Assembly (NCBI RefSeq): GCF_009733595.1
Contig: NZ_WOFH01000012.1
Location: 1-64,000 of the forward strand
Length of the DNA: 64,000 nt
From: Actinomadura litoris
GTDB lineage: Bacteria > Actinomycetota > Actinomycetes > Streptosporangiales > Streptosporangiaceae
Direction: 5' to 3'
Part shown: positions 8,552 through 17,240 of the stretch, in pieces
Position numbering within the stretch: position 1 is the first letter of the stretch
How the letters are laid out: every line of letters starts with the position of its first letter
Translations under genes and position numbers: made by a program
The notes under the pieces: model-generated
What the model saw: the letters and a program-made list of their open reading frames with translations, nothing else
Told to the model about the DNA's origin: nothing
The model's database searches: none

Positions 8552-10000
8552 TCAGGTGCGGACCTCCGGGGGATGCGCGCCGTCGAGCGGGGGGTGCCCC
8601 TGGTGGTGCTCCCGGCGGCGGCGGCCGTCGGCGCGGCGCGAGACCAGCAGCGCGAACGCCAGCGCGAGGGCGGCGGCGACGACGGCCATCGCGACCCGGC
8701 CGTCCGCGATGATCGACATGCCGAGGCCGAGCATGCCGCCGATCACCCAGGCGAGCTGGTGCAGGGTCTCGGAGACCGCGAACGTGGACGAGCGCATCTC
8801 CTCGCCGATCTCGCGCTGGACGACCGCGTCCATCGACAGCTTGCCGAGGACCTGGCCGAGACCGGCCGCCAGCGCCACCGCGAGCGCCGCCCACAGCCCG
8901 AAGAACGCGGCGGAGACGGCGGTGACCACGGTGACGGCGCCGAGCGTCGCCGAGACGATCAGCCGGGGCGCGCGGGCCTTCATGTAGGCGCCGAGCGCCG
9001 TCCCGGCGAGGCCGCCCGCGCCCGCGAACGCCGCCAGCATCCCCAGCGCGAGGTTGTGGGAGACGGGGTCGAACCGCTCCTGGCGCAGCAGGAACGCCAG
9101 GTAGAGGATCAGGAAGCCGGAGAACGCGCGCAGCACGGAGTTCGCCAGCATCGCCTCGACGACCGCCGGGCCGAGGCGCGGGAACACCCGCCACTGCGGT
9201 TTGTCCTCGTCGGCGGCGGGGCGCCCGCCCGGGGCCTCCCCGCCCGGACGGCCGGACGCCGACTCCGCCGCCAGCTCGCTCTCGGGGGTGTCGACGTGGC
9301 CCGGCAGCCGCATCGTGAACACGACGCCGAGCAGGAACACCAGCGTCGCGATGCGCAGCGTCCAGTCGGCCCCGGCGAACGCGGTGATCCCGGCGGCGAT
9401 CGGCGCGGTGACGGTCGCGGCGATCAGCCCGGTGAACGAGGCGCGCGCGTTGGCGGTCACGAGCGTGATCTGGTCGGGCAGGACGCGGGGCGTCACCGCC
9501 GCCCGCAGCACCCCGAACGCCTTGGACAGCACCAGCACGCCGAACGCGGCGGGCAGGAACGTGACCTCGTCGCTGTGCAGGACGGCGCCCGCCATCGCCC
9601 AGCACAGCAGGCCCCGGATGACGAACGAGCTGGCGATCGCGTACCGGCGGACGTGCCGCGTCCGGTCGAGAGCCGGTCCGATCAGCGGCGCCACGAGGGC
9701 GAACGGCGCCATCGTCACCAGCAGGTAGAGGGCGACCTGGCCGCGCGCCTGGTGGACGTCCAGCCCGAAGAACAGGGACCCGGCGAGCGCGACCGCCACC
9801 AGCGCGTCGCCGGCGGAGTTCACCGCCGCCGCCTCGACCAGGCTGCCGAGGCCGCTGCGCCCGGCGCCGTGCGCGTGGGTGACGCGGCGGGTGAGGCCGC
9901 CCGTCCGCAGCGCGGCCGAGCGCACGCCGCGCAGTGCCCGCGCCGCGCCGCCGGCACCGGCGCGCGCCGACCGCCCGATCGGGTGGGACCGGTCTCCCAT
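8552..10000 (-). CDS. MFS transporter (Rv0876c-like)
   Basis: A 482-residue major facilitator protein with about 12 membrane segments. A long basic N-terminus precedes the first helix, and a charged central loop of about 45 residues (VDTPESELAAESASGRPGG onward) separates the two six-helix halves. The C-terminus is His/Arg-rich. The substrate is unknown. The ATG at 10000 follows GGGGAG; a longer in-frame start at 10081 is less likely. Position beside the DUF3027 gene matches the order I recall for mycobacterial Rv0876c-Rv0877, suggesting a conserved house function rather than acquired drug efflux. Confidence 0.85.
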   Translation of the reverse strand: MGDRSHPIGRSARAGAGGAARALRGVRSAALRTGGLTRRVTHAHGAGRSGLGSLVEAAAVNSAGDALVAVALAGSLFFGLDVHQARGQVALYLLVTMAPFALVAPLIGPALDRTRHVRRYAIASSFVIRGLLCWAMAGAVLHSDEVTFLPAAFGVLVLSKAFGVLRAAVTPRVLPDQITLVTANARASFTGLIAATVTAPIAAGITAFAGADWTLRIATLVFLLGVVFTMRLPGHVDTPESELAAESASGRPGGEAPGGRPAADEDKPQWRVFPRLGPAVVEAMLANSVLRAFSGFLILYLAFLLRQERFDPVSHNLALGMLAAFAGAGGLAGTALGAYMKARAPRLIVSATLGAVTVVTAVSAAFFGLWAALAVALAAGLGQVLGKLSMDAVVQREIGEEMRSSTFAVSETLHQLAWVIGGMLGLGMSIIADGRVAMAVVAAALALAFALLVSRRADGRRRREHHQGHPPLDGAHPPEVRT

Positions 10001-10229
10001 TGCGGCTTGATCTCCCCAGGTGCTCGTGCGCGGGCCCGCTGCCCGCGGTCTTCGTCGAGGTGGGCCGTCGGAGTGGCTCAACTGAGGGTACGTTCCCTTC
10101 TTCGCGCCCGGCTCACCTCCGCAGGATCGGGCGCTGCGAACCTTTCGGGTGGTGCTTACGGAGGCCGTTCGGGCCGGTCACGGACCGTGTCGTGCCCGGC
10201 CACGTCCCGGGATGCGCGAGAATTGACGT

Positions 10230-11096
10230 GTGAGCCCACTGCGCCAGACCAGCCCCGCGCGATCCGCCGCCGCGCGCACCGCCGCCGGGCCCGCCCGCCG
10301 TGCCCGGACCCCTGCCGTCGACGCCGCCTGCGCCGAGGCCGTGGACCTCGCCCGCGAGGCCGCCGAGGAGACCTCCCATCCGGCGCCGGTCGGGGAGCAT
10401 CTCGGCCTGCGCCCCGAGGGCGACCGCGTGGTCACGCACTACTTCGAGGCGCTCGACCCGGCCTACGCGGGATGGCGCTGGGCGGTCACCGTGACCCGCG
10501 CGTCCCGCGCGAAGAACGTGACCGTGAGCGAGTGCGTGCTGCTGCCCGGCGACGACGCGCTGCTCGCGCCGCCGTGGGTGCCGTGGCTGGAGCGGCTGCG
10601 GCCGGGCGACCTCGGCCCCGGTGACCTGCTGCCGACCGCGCCGGACGATGTCCGGCTCGTCCCCGGGTACACCGAGGTCGACGACGCGGTCGAGCGGGAG
10701 GCGGCCTGGGAGCTGGGCCTCGGCCGCGTGCGGGTGCTCTCGCGCGAGGGCCGCGACGAGGCCGCCGCGCGCTGGTACGACGGCGTCGCCGGCCCCCGCG
10801 CCTCGATCGCCGCCTCCGCGCCCGCGCAGTGCTCCACCTGCGGGTTCTTCGTGGCGCTGGCCGGTGAGCTGCGGCAGGTCTTCGGCGTGTGCGCCAACGA
10901 GTACGCCCCCGACGACGGCCGCGTGGTTTCGGCCGACCACGGCTGCGGCGCCCACTCCGAGGCGGTGTCGATCCCGGCCGCCTCCGAGCACGGCCCCCCG
11001 ATCATCGACGAGCTGGGCTACGACGTCGTCCCGGCGGGCGCCCCGGCGGCCGAGGAGGCCGAACTCCAGGACGAGGAGGCCCTCGGCCACAGCTGA
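10230..11096 (+). CDS. DUF3027 protein with Cys-rich zinc-ribbon-like segment
   Basis: A 288-residue actinobacteria-specific protein of unknown function. After a basic Arg/Ala-rich tail (residues 1-28) comes the conserved DUF3027 core: HYFEALDPAYAGWRWAVTV, then PPWVPWLERLRPGDLGPGDLLP. A distal segment CSTCGFFVAL, followed by GVCANEYAPDDG and DHGCGAHSE, supplies four to five Cys/His that could bind zinc. GTG start. It is divergent from the MFS gene at 8552-10000 and followed 34 bp later by the sacsin-like ATPase, so the latter two may be one operon. Confidence 0.85.
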   Translation: MSPLRQTSPARSAAARTAAGPARRARTPAVDAACAEAVDLAREAAEETSHPAPVGEHLGLRPEGDRVVTHYFEALDPAYAGWRWAVTVTRASRAKNVTVSECVLLPGDDALLAPPWVPWLERLRPGDLGPGDLLPTAPDDVRLVPGYTEVDDAVEREAAWELGLGRVRVLSREGRDEAAARWYDGVAGPRASIAASAPAQCSTCGFFVALAGELRQVFGVCANEYAPDDGRVVSADHGCGAHSEAVSIPAASEHGPPIIDELGYDVVPAGAPAAEEAELQDEEALGHS

Positions 11097-11130
11097 GTCT
11101 GTGGCTTTCACGGGGGTGAGGGAGAGGCCG

Positions 11131-14100
11131 GTGGGCGAGGTTCCGGATCCGTTCGGCGCGCGGGGACTGCGGGAGCGGGTGCTGCGGGCCTGGGCGGAGT
11201 CGCCCGCGCGGTTCCGCGAGGACGCCAACACCGAGGAGGACCACGCCCTCGGCGGCTACCGCGACCGCGTCGTGGTGGAGCTGGCCCAGAACGCCGCCGA
11301 CGCCGCCGCGCGCGCGTCGGTGCCCGGGCGGCTGCGGCTGACGCTGCGCGGCGGGGTGCTGGAGGCGGCGAACGCCGGGGCGCCGCTGGACGCGGCGGGC
11401 GTCGAGGCGCTGTCGACGCTCCGCGCGTCCGCCAAGCGGGGCGAGGCGGGCGCGGTCGGCCGGTTCGGCGTCGGGTTCGCGGCCGTCGTGGCGGTCACCG
11501 ACAATCCCCTGATCACCTCCGCCGGGGGCGGGGTGGAGTGGTCGGCGGAGCGGGCGCGGGAGCTGGTGGCCGGGGTCCCGTCGCTGGCGGCGGAGCTCGG
11601 GCGGCGGTCCGGGCACGTGCCGCTGCTGCGGTTGCCGTTCGCGCTGACCGGGTCCCCGCAGATCCCCGAGGGATTCGACACCGTCGTCCGGCTGCTGTTG
11701 CGGGCGGAGGCCGTGGACGGGGTGCGGCGGCAGTTGGAGCAGGTCGGTCCCGCGCTGATGCTGGCCCTGCCCGCGCTGGAGCGCGTGGAGGTCGACGCCG
11801 ACGGGGACGTCCGGACGGTCACCGCCGAGCACGGCCCCCGGGGCACCGTCACTATCGACGGCGCCGTCTGGCATACGGCCGAGGCGCACGGGGCCGTTTC
11901 GCCGGAGCTTCTCGCTGACCGTCCCACGGAGGAGCGGGCCCGGGGCGTATGGCAGGTGCGGTGGGCCCTCCCCGAGGGAGGTCTGCCCCAGGGGACGCCC
12001 GCGGTGGTGCATGCGCCGACGCCCAGTGACGAACGCCTCGACCTGCCCGCGCTCCTCATAGCGTCGTTCCCGCTCGCCCCCGACCGGCGCCATGTCGCGC
12101 CCGGTGGGCTGACCGACTTCCTCGTGGACCGTGCGGCGGAGACCTACGAGCGGCTCATGGAGGGGCGCGCGGCGACGCCGCGCCTGCTGGAGCTCGTCCC
12201 CACGCCGATCGGGGCGGGGGAGCTGGACGGGCGGATCAGGCGGGCCGTCCTCGGGCGGCTGCCCGACGCGCCGCTGCTGCCGCACCGCGCGCGGGGCCGC
12301 GACATGGTCGCGGTGGACGCGCCGTCCCCGTTCGTGGAGCTGCTGTCGGAGGACGGCGTGCTCGCCGGACTGCTGCCGCCGGAGTGGCCCGCGCGGAGCC
12401 CGGCGCTGGCGGCGCTCGGCGTCCGGCGGGTCGAGTTGGCGGACGTCGTCGACGAGCTGGCCGCTGTGGAGCGCGAACCGGCGTGGTGGCGCCGGGTGTA
12501 CGAGGCGCTCGCCGGGGCCGCCACGGACGCTCTGGGGGCCCTCCCGGTGCCGCTGGCGACCGCGAAGGGCGACGCGGCGGCGGGGCGGACGGTCCGCGGC
12601 CCGCGCGGGCTGCTGATCGCCGACGGGGTCGACCCGGCGGGCCTGGGCGCGCTGGGCCTGCGGTTCGTCCACCCCGAGGCCGTCCATCCGCTGCTGCCGA
12701 GGCTCGGCGCGGTCGAGGCGGGGCCCCGCGCCGTGCTGGCCGATCCGGCGGTGCGGGCGGCCGTGGAGGACTCGCTCGACGCCGAGGATCCCGACGCGGT
12801 CGCCGAGGCGGTGCTGGGGCTCGTCGGCGCCGCGCGCCTGGACCCGGGTGAGGAGCCCTGGCTCTCCGCCCTCGCGCTCCCGGCCGAGGACGGCGAGCAC
12901 GACCCCGCGGGGGAGCTGCTGCTCCCGGAGAGCCCGCTGCGCGCCCTCATGGCCGGCGACGCGCCGTTCGGCGTCGTGGACGGCGCGACCCTGGAGCGCT
13001 GGGGCACCGAGACGCTCGTCGCGGTGGGCGTCCTGGACGGGTTCGCCCTGGCGCGCGAGGAGGACGTGAACCTGCCGGGCCTGGCCGACGAGGCCGAGAC
13101 CCTGCACCTCGACGACGAGGACCGGTGGGCCGAGGACGTGCTCGCCCGCATCGGCCCGCAGGACCTGCCGCCGGTCGTCCCGGAGTTCCAGGCCGTCCGC
13201 GACCTGGAGCTGGTCGAGGACTGGCCCGCCGCCCTGCGCCTCCTGGCGCGGCCGCCGTGGCGGGCGGCGATCGTCGAGCCCGCGCATGCGATGTCCTACG
13301 ACGGGCGCCGCGTCTCCGTCCCGTCCTATACGGCGTGGTGGCTGAGCCGCCACCCCGTCCTGGACGGGCGCAGGCCGGGCCGGTACCGCCTCCCGGGGGA
13401 CGACGACGCGCTCGCGGGGCTGTACGACGCCGCGCCGGAGGGACTGGACGAGCGGCTGCTCCTGGCGTTGGGCGTCCGCACGTCCCTGCTGGATCTGCTG
13501 GACGAACCCGGGGGCGCGCAGGAGCTTCTCGACAGGCTCTCCGATCCCGAGCGGCACGTCGGCCGCGCCCAGTTGGGCGGCCTCTGGACCGCCCTGGCCG
13601 ACGCGCCAGAGGTCACCGTGGAACCGCCGGGCCGCGTCCGCGCCGTGGTCGGCGACGAGGTCGTGGTCGCGGACGCCCTGGACACGTTCGTGCTGGACCG
13701 GCCCGACGTCCTGCCGCTGCTGACCGGATCGCCCCTGGTCATCGCCGCGCACGGACGCGACGCCAGGCTCGCCGACCTCCTGGACCTGCCCCCGGCGAGC
13801 GCCGAGGTCGCGGGCGACGTCGGGTCGGCGGGGGAGGAGCGGGACGTGCCGCCGGAGGTCCTCGCCGTCCTGCCGGACGCGCCGCCGGTGTACGTGGCGC
13901 ACGAACGCCTCGTCGTGGACGGTGTGGACGTCCCCTGGTGGACGGCGGACGGCGGCGTGCACGCGAGCGGCCTGGCCGGGCTCGCCCGCGCCCTCGCCTG
14001 GACGAGCGGCGCCTGGGAGGACCGCCTGCTGGCCGAGGCCGTCCTGCGCGACCCCGCGGCCCTGCCCGTCCTGCTGGCCGAGGCCGAGCTGGAGCCCTAG
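11131..14100 (+). CDS. Sacsin/Hsp90-like ATP-binding protein
   Basis: About 989 residues, with a GHKL-type ATP-binding domain at the N-terminus. VVVELAQNAADA at about residue 48 supplies the Bergerat N-box Asn, and GRFGVGFAAV at about residue 110 is the glycine loop. The arrangement is that of the sacsin N-terminal (SRPBCC-linked HSP90-like) family, and the remaining 750 residues are an Asp/Glu/Leu-rich region with no recognised domain. It may be a chaperone-like ATPase; clients are unknown. GTG 11131 is preferred because AGGGAG lies 6 bp upstream; GTG 11101 or 11116 are alternatives. Its stop overlaps the convergent DUF2530 gene by 4 bp. Confidence 0.8.
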   Translation: MGEVPDPFGARGLRERVLRAWAESPARFREDANTEEDHALGGYRDRVVVELAQNAADAAARASVPGRLRLTLRGGVLEAANAGAPLDAAGVEALSTLRASAKRGEAGAVGRFGVGFAAVVAVTDNPLITSAGGGVEWSAERARELVAGVPSLAAELGRRSGHVPLLRLPFALTGSPQIPEGFDTVVRLLLRAEAVDGVRRQLEQVGPALMLALPALERVEVDADGDVRTVTAEHGPRGTVTIDGAVWHTAEAHGAVSPELLADRPTEERARGVWQVRWALPEGGLPQGTPAVVHAPTPSDERLDLPALLIASFPLAPDRRHVAPGGLTDFLVDRAAETYERLMEGRAATPRLLELVPTPIGAGELDGRIRRAVLGRLPDAPLLPHRARGRDMVAVDAPSPFVELLSEDGVLAGLLPPEWPARSPALAALGVRRVELADVVDELAAVEREPAWWRRVYEALAGAATDALGALPVPLATAKGDAAAGRTVRGPRGLLIADGVDPAGLGALGLRFVHPEAVHPLLPRLGAVEAGPRAVLADPAVRAAVEDSLDAEDPDAVAEAVLGLVGAARLDPGEEPWLSALALPAEDGEHDPAGELLLPESPLRALMAGDAPFGVVDGATLERWGTETLVAVGVLDGFALAREEDVNLPGLADEAETLHLDDEDRWAEDVLARIGPQDLPPVVPEFQAVRDLELVEDWPAALRLLARPPWRAAIVEPAHAMSYDGRRVSVPSYTAWWLSRHPVLDGRRPGRYRLPGDDDALAGLYDAAPEGLDERLLLALGVRTSLLDLLDEPGGAQELLDRLSDPERHVGRAQLGGLWTALADAPEVTVEPPGRVRAVVGDEVVVADALDTFVLDRPDVLPLLTGSPLVIAAHGRDARLADLLDLPPASAEVAGDVGSAGEERDVPPEVLAVLPDAPPVYVAHERLVVDGVDVPWWTADGGVHASGLAGLARALAWTSGAWEDRLLAEAVLRDPAALPVLLAEAELEP

Positions 14101-14378
14101 CCGGCCTTCGTCCCGCGTTCGGCGTCGGTCCCGCGTTCGGCGGCGGCCCGTTCCTCCTGCCGGGCGCGGCCCGCCTGGAGGCGGGGGGTGTACCACATGC
14201 CGAACAGGCCGATCGCGATCCCGGCGACGCACACCCACAGCCACCAGCGGTCGCCGGACGGCAGCCGGACGATCAGCAGCACGACCAGCGCCACCGCCCA
14301 GGCGGCGGTGCCCGCGGCGGCGATGCGGACGTCGTTGGTCCGCATCGGCGGCGGGTCCGGGAGGCGCGGTCGGGTCAT
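14097..14378 (-). CDS. DUF2530 small membrane protein
   Basis: A 93-residue protein with two membrane helices (about residues 18-38 and 46-62), joined by the loop RLPSGDRWW, and a charged C-terminal tail rich in Arg, Glu and Ala containing a duplicated ERGTDA/ERGTKA element. It matches the actinobacterial DUF2530 family (compare Rv0879c). Function is unknown. It sits 5 bp downstream of the TetR gene on the same strand, so the two are probably cotranscribed. Confidence 0.85.
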   Translation of the reverse strand: MTRPRLPDPPPMRTNDVRIAAAGTAAWAVALVVLLIVRLPSGDRWWLWVCVAGIAIGLFGMWYTPRLQAGRARQEERAAAERGTDAERGTKAG

Positions 14379-14383
14379 GGGGA

Positions 14384-14956
14384 TCAGGTTACGCGGGCGG
14401 TGCGGTGGGGGAGCCCTCCGGTGACCATGGTGATGAGCAGTTCGTAGCTCGCCTCCAGGTCCTCGGGCAGGCCGAATCCGCCCGCCGCCTCAAGGACGGC
14501 GAAACCGTGCACGGACGAGCGCAGGCACCGGGCCGCGTGGACGAGCGCGGACCCCTCCAGGTCGTAACCGCGCAGGACGGCGAGGATGACGCCCAGGAGC
14601 CGCTCCCCGGCGGCGTCCACCTTCCCCAGGGGCTCGGCGGACTGCTCCATGGAGGCGTAGCGGCCCGGGTGCTCCACGACGTAGGAGCGGTAGGCGCGCA
14701 TCACGGCGCGTACGGCGTCGTCTCCGGAGCGTCCCAGGGCGGCCTCGCCGAGACGTTCCGTAAGCTCTTCCATCACCCGGACCGTCATCAGAAGTCGCAA
14801 CTCGGCCAGGTTACGGACATGCTTATAGAGGGAGGGCGTCGCGACCCCGGCCCTCCCCGCCACCGCGGCCAGCGTGAGGGCACCGGGGCCCTCGGCGTCC
14901 ACGATGGCGATGGCGGCGTCCACGACCGCGTCCGGTGACAGACCTGCGCGCGGCAA
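14384..14956 (-). CDS. TetR-family regulator, TTG start
   Basis: A 190-residue TetR regulator with DNA-binding domain PDAVVDAAIAIVDAEGPGAL, then TLAAVAGRAGVATPSLYKHV, and a C-terminal TetR_C-like ligand domain (HGFAVLEAAGGFGLPEDLE). The start is assigned to a TTG at 14956 because AAGGAGG lies just 5 bp before it and the homology begins there; no ATG or GTG is suitably placed. The promoter and palindromic operators at 14977-15013 overlap, so autorepression is likely. The gene is divergent from the marR gene. Confidence 0.85.
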   Translation of the reverse strand: MPRAGLSPDAVVDAAIAIVDAEGPGALTLAAVAGRAGVATPSLYKHVRNLAELRLLMTVRVMEELTERLGEAALGRSGDDAVRAVMRAYRSYVVEHPGRYASMEQSAEPLGKVDAAGERLLGVILAVLRGYDLEGSALVHAARCLRSSVHGFAVLEAAGGFGLPEDLEASYELLITMVTGGLPHRTARVT

Positions 14957-14976
14957 TCCAACCTCCTTAATAGCGA

Positions 14977-15013
14977 TAGCTATAAAGCTAATAAAGTTAG
15001 CCTGAACTGTCAA
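14977..15013 (-). promoter_or_regulatory. Promoter and overlapping operators of the tetR gene
   Basis: On the minus strand a perfect -35 TTGACA (15013-15008) and a TANNNT-type -10 TAGCTT (14990-14985) are 17 bp apart. Two dyads overlap them: TAGC-N6-GCTA at 14977-14990 and GCTAA-N5-TTAGC at 14987-15001. The right arm GTTAGCCTGA resembles the GTTAGCCTTGA half-site of the marR-MFS operator, so MarR could also bind here. Confidence 0.7.
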
Positions 15014-15049
15014 GGATGCTGGAGGGGCGAGCATGGACCTTGGAGAGCG

Positions 15050-15523
15050 ATGACGATGACCACGCCGACGACCGGCGGACCCGCGGCGTCCGTCCCCGGG
15101 CTGGCCGAGCAGCTGCGCATCTCGATCGCGCGGCTGTCCCGGCGGCTGCGCACGCTGCGCTCCGCGCCGGGGGACCACGTCCCCGGCCCGCTGTCGCTCA
15201 CCCAGTTCGCCGCGCTCGCCGCGATCGAGCGGCACGGCTCGATGACCCCGCGCGAGCTGGCCGACCACGAGAAGGTCCAGCCGCCCTCGATGACCCGCGT
15301 CATCGCGTTCCTGGAGGAGCGCGGGCTCGTGGTGCGCAGCCCGCACCCGACCGACGGCCGCCAGGCCGTGCTGAGCGCGACCGAGGCCGGCGCGACCCTG
15401 CTGCGCGAGGAGCGGCGCCGCAAGGAGGCGTGGCTGTCGCGGCGGCTCGGCGAGCTGACCGAGGTCGAGCGCGAGATCCTCCGCCAGGCCGCCCCGATCA
15501 TCGACAAGCTCAGCAGGTCCTGA
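15050..15523 (+). CDS. MarR-family transcriptional regulator
   Basis: A 157-residue winged-helix regulator (compare Rv0880). The core has LSLTQFAALAAIERHGSMTP, then the recognition helix region LADHEKVQPPSMTRVIAFLEERGLV and wing VVRSPHPTDGRQAVLSAT with the conserved D-x-R. N- and C-terminal helices form the dimer interface. ATG start with GGAGAG close upstream. It is followed 60 bp later by an MFS exporter, and a 10-bp-arm palindrome lies exactly between them, so MarR probably represses the exporter and responds to its substrate, likely a phenolic or similar small molecule (inference). Confidence 0.92.
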   Translation: MTMTTPTTGGPAASVPGLAEQLRISIARLSRRLRTLRSAPGDHVPGPLSLTQFAALAAIERHGSMTPRELADHEKVQPPSMTRVIAFLEERGLVVRSPHPTDGRQAVLSATEAGATLLREERRRKEAWLSRRLGELTEVEREILRQAAPIIDKLSRS

Positions 15524-15567
15524 CATGTCATACATGTCTCTCTTGCCGGAATAGCCGTGCCGTGATT

Positions 15568-15601
15568 ATCGTTAGCCTTGATAATGACTTTGGCTAACGA
15601 T
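15568..15601. promoter_or_regulatory. Perfect inverted repeat covering the MFS start (MarR operator)
   Basis: ATCGTTAGCC (15568-15577) and GGCTAACGAT (15592-15601) are exact complements separated by 14 bp. The ATG of the exporter lies in the spacer. A second smaller dyad, GACATGT-CAT-ACATGTC, spans 15522-15538 over the marR stop codon. Location directly after marR makes MarR the obvious ligand. Confidence 0.75.
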
Positions 15602-17125
15602 GATCCAGGGAGCACGACCGGGGCCGCCGCGGGCGGCCCCGGAGGCGTCACGCTCCGAAGCCGGGCTCCCGGCGTGACGCCGGGAACGCTCCAACGGATC
15701 GACACCGGGCCCGTTCCCCCACAAGAACCCCCCGCCCCCGATCACGAGACCGAGCCTTCCACCGCCGAGCCTTCCGCCGCCGAGCTTCCCGCCACCGAGG
15801 CTTCCACCGCCGAGCCGTCGGCGGCCGAGACCGGAGGCATGTTCCGGTCCCTCAGCAACCGCAACTACCGGCTGTTCAGCGCCGGGCAGGTCGTCTCCAA
15901 CACCGGCACCTGGATGCAGCGCGTCGCGCAGGACTGGCTCGTCCTCGACCTCGCGCACGGCAGCGGCACCGCGCTCGGCATCACCACCGGCCTCCAGTTC
16001 CTGCCGATGCTGCTGTTCGGCCTGTGGGGCGGGGTGATCGCCGACCGCTACTCCAAGCGCCGCGTGCTGATGCTCACGCAGGTGTCGATGGGCGCGCTCG
16101 CGCTCGTCCTCGGCGTCCTCGCGGTCACCGGCAGCGCGCAGGTCTGGCACGTCTACGTGCTGGCGTTCGGGCTCGGCGTCGCGACCGTCGTCGACAACCC
16201 GACCCGGCAGGCGTTCGTGGTCGAGATGGTCGGCCGCCGCGACCTGCCCAACGCGATCGCGCTCAACAGCGCCAGCTTCAACGGCGCGCGGCTGCTCGGC
16301 CCGGCGGTCGCCGGGGTGCTGATCGCGCTGCTCGGCACCGGGCCGGTGTTCCTGCTGAACGCGGCCTCGTTCGGCGCCGTCCTGTTCGGCCTCTACGCCA
16401 TGCGGACCGACGAGCTGCGCGCCGCCGCCCCCGTGAAGCGCGCCAAGGGCCAGCTCCGCGAGGGCCTGCGCTACGTGCGCGGCCGCCGCGACCTGATGCT
16501 CGTGCTGGTCCTCGTCGGGTTCATCGCCACGTTCGGCATGAACTTCCCGACGACGACGGCGCTGGTCGCCAAGCAGACCTTCCACAGCGACGCGTCCTCG
16601 TTCGGGCTCGCCTCCAGCATGCTCGCCCTGGGCGCGCTGACCGGCGCGCTGCTGGCGGCGCGCCGCGCGTCCCAGCCCCGGATGCGGCTGCTGGTCGGCT
16701 CGGCGCTGGTCTTCAGCGTGCTGGAGGTCGTGACCGGGCTGATGCCGACGTTCTGGTCGTTCCTGCTGCTGCTCGTGCCGACCGGCATCGCGATGATGAC
16801 GATCACCACGGCGGCCAACTCGACGATCCAGCTCAGCGTCGCGCCGGAGATGCGCGGCCGCGTCATGGGCCTGTACATGTTCGTGTTCCTCGGGACGAAC
16901 CCGCTGGGCGCGCCGGCCGTCGGCTGGATGGCCGAGGAGTTCGGGGCGCGCGCGAGCATCGTCCTCGGCGGCATGGTGGGCGTCGCCACCGCGCTCGTCG
17001 TCGGGCTCTTCGCCGCGCCGCGCGGGTCGATCCGCCCGGCGCTCGCACGGGTGCGCCTGGCCCGCCCCCGGACGGAGCGAAGGACGGAGGCGGCGGCCGA
17101 GGCGGGCACGGTGTCCGAGGGGTGA
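15584..17125 (+). CDS. MFS exporter (DHA3/EntS-like), MarR-controlled
   Basis: A 513-residue major facilitator exporter with about 12 membrane helices. The core begins at MFRSLSNRNYRLFSAGQVVSNTGTWMQRVAQDW (near residue 86), the typical N-terminus of the EntS/DHA3 family; motif A-like GVIADRYSKRRVL follows. An 85-residue hydrophilic leader contains Ala/Glu/Pro/Ser repeats (AEPSAAE, ASTAEPSAAE) and may be disordered. The start is uncertain: ATG 15584 lies within the operator with no Shine-Dalgarno, so a TTG at 15578 or a downstream start is possible. Substrate unknown. Confidence 0.85.
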   Translation: MTLANDDPGSTTGAAAGGPGGVTLRSRAPGVTPGTLQRIDTGPVPPQEPPAPDHETEPSTAEPSAAELPATEASTAEPSAAETGGMFRSLSNRNYRLFSAGQVVSNTGTWMQRVAQDWLVLDLAHGSGTALGITTGLQFLPMLLFGLWGGVIADRYSKRRVLMLTQVSMGALALVLGVLAVTGSAQVWHVYVLAFGLGVATVVDNPTRQAFVVEMVGRRDLPNAIALNSASFNGARLLGPAVAGVLIALLGTGPVFLLNAASFGAVLFGLYAMRTDELRAAAPVKRAKGQLREGLRYVRGRRDLMLVLVLVGFIATFGMNFPTTTALVAKQTFHSDASSFGLASSMLALGALTGALLAARRASQPRMRLLVGSALVFSVLEVVTGLMPTFWSFLLLLVPTGIAMMTITTAANSTIQLSVAPEMRGRVMGLYMFVFLGTNPLGAPAVGWMAEEFGARASIVLGGMVGVATALVVGLFAAPRGSIRPALARVRLARPRTERRTEAAAEAGTVSEG

Positions 17126-17240
17126 CCGCACCCGCCCCACCCGCCCCACCCGCCCCGCCCGCCCGCGTGGCGCCGCCCGTCCGCGTGACAACGGGGCCCG
17201 TCGGCTGAAAGGCTGTTCGGGTGGCTCACCGGACGCTCCC

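Noticed and set aside
11002..14244. 1080-codon frame on the minus strand
   Set aside because: Antisense to the sacsin-like ATPase, Arg/Gly/Pro-rich and without any domain.
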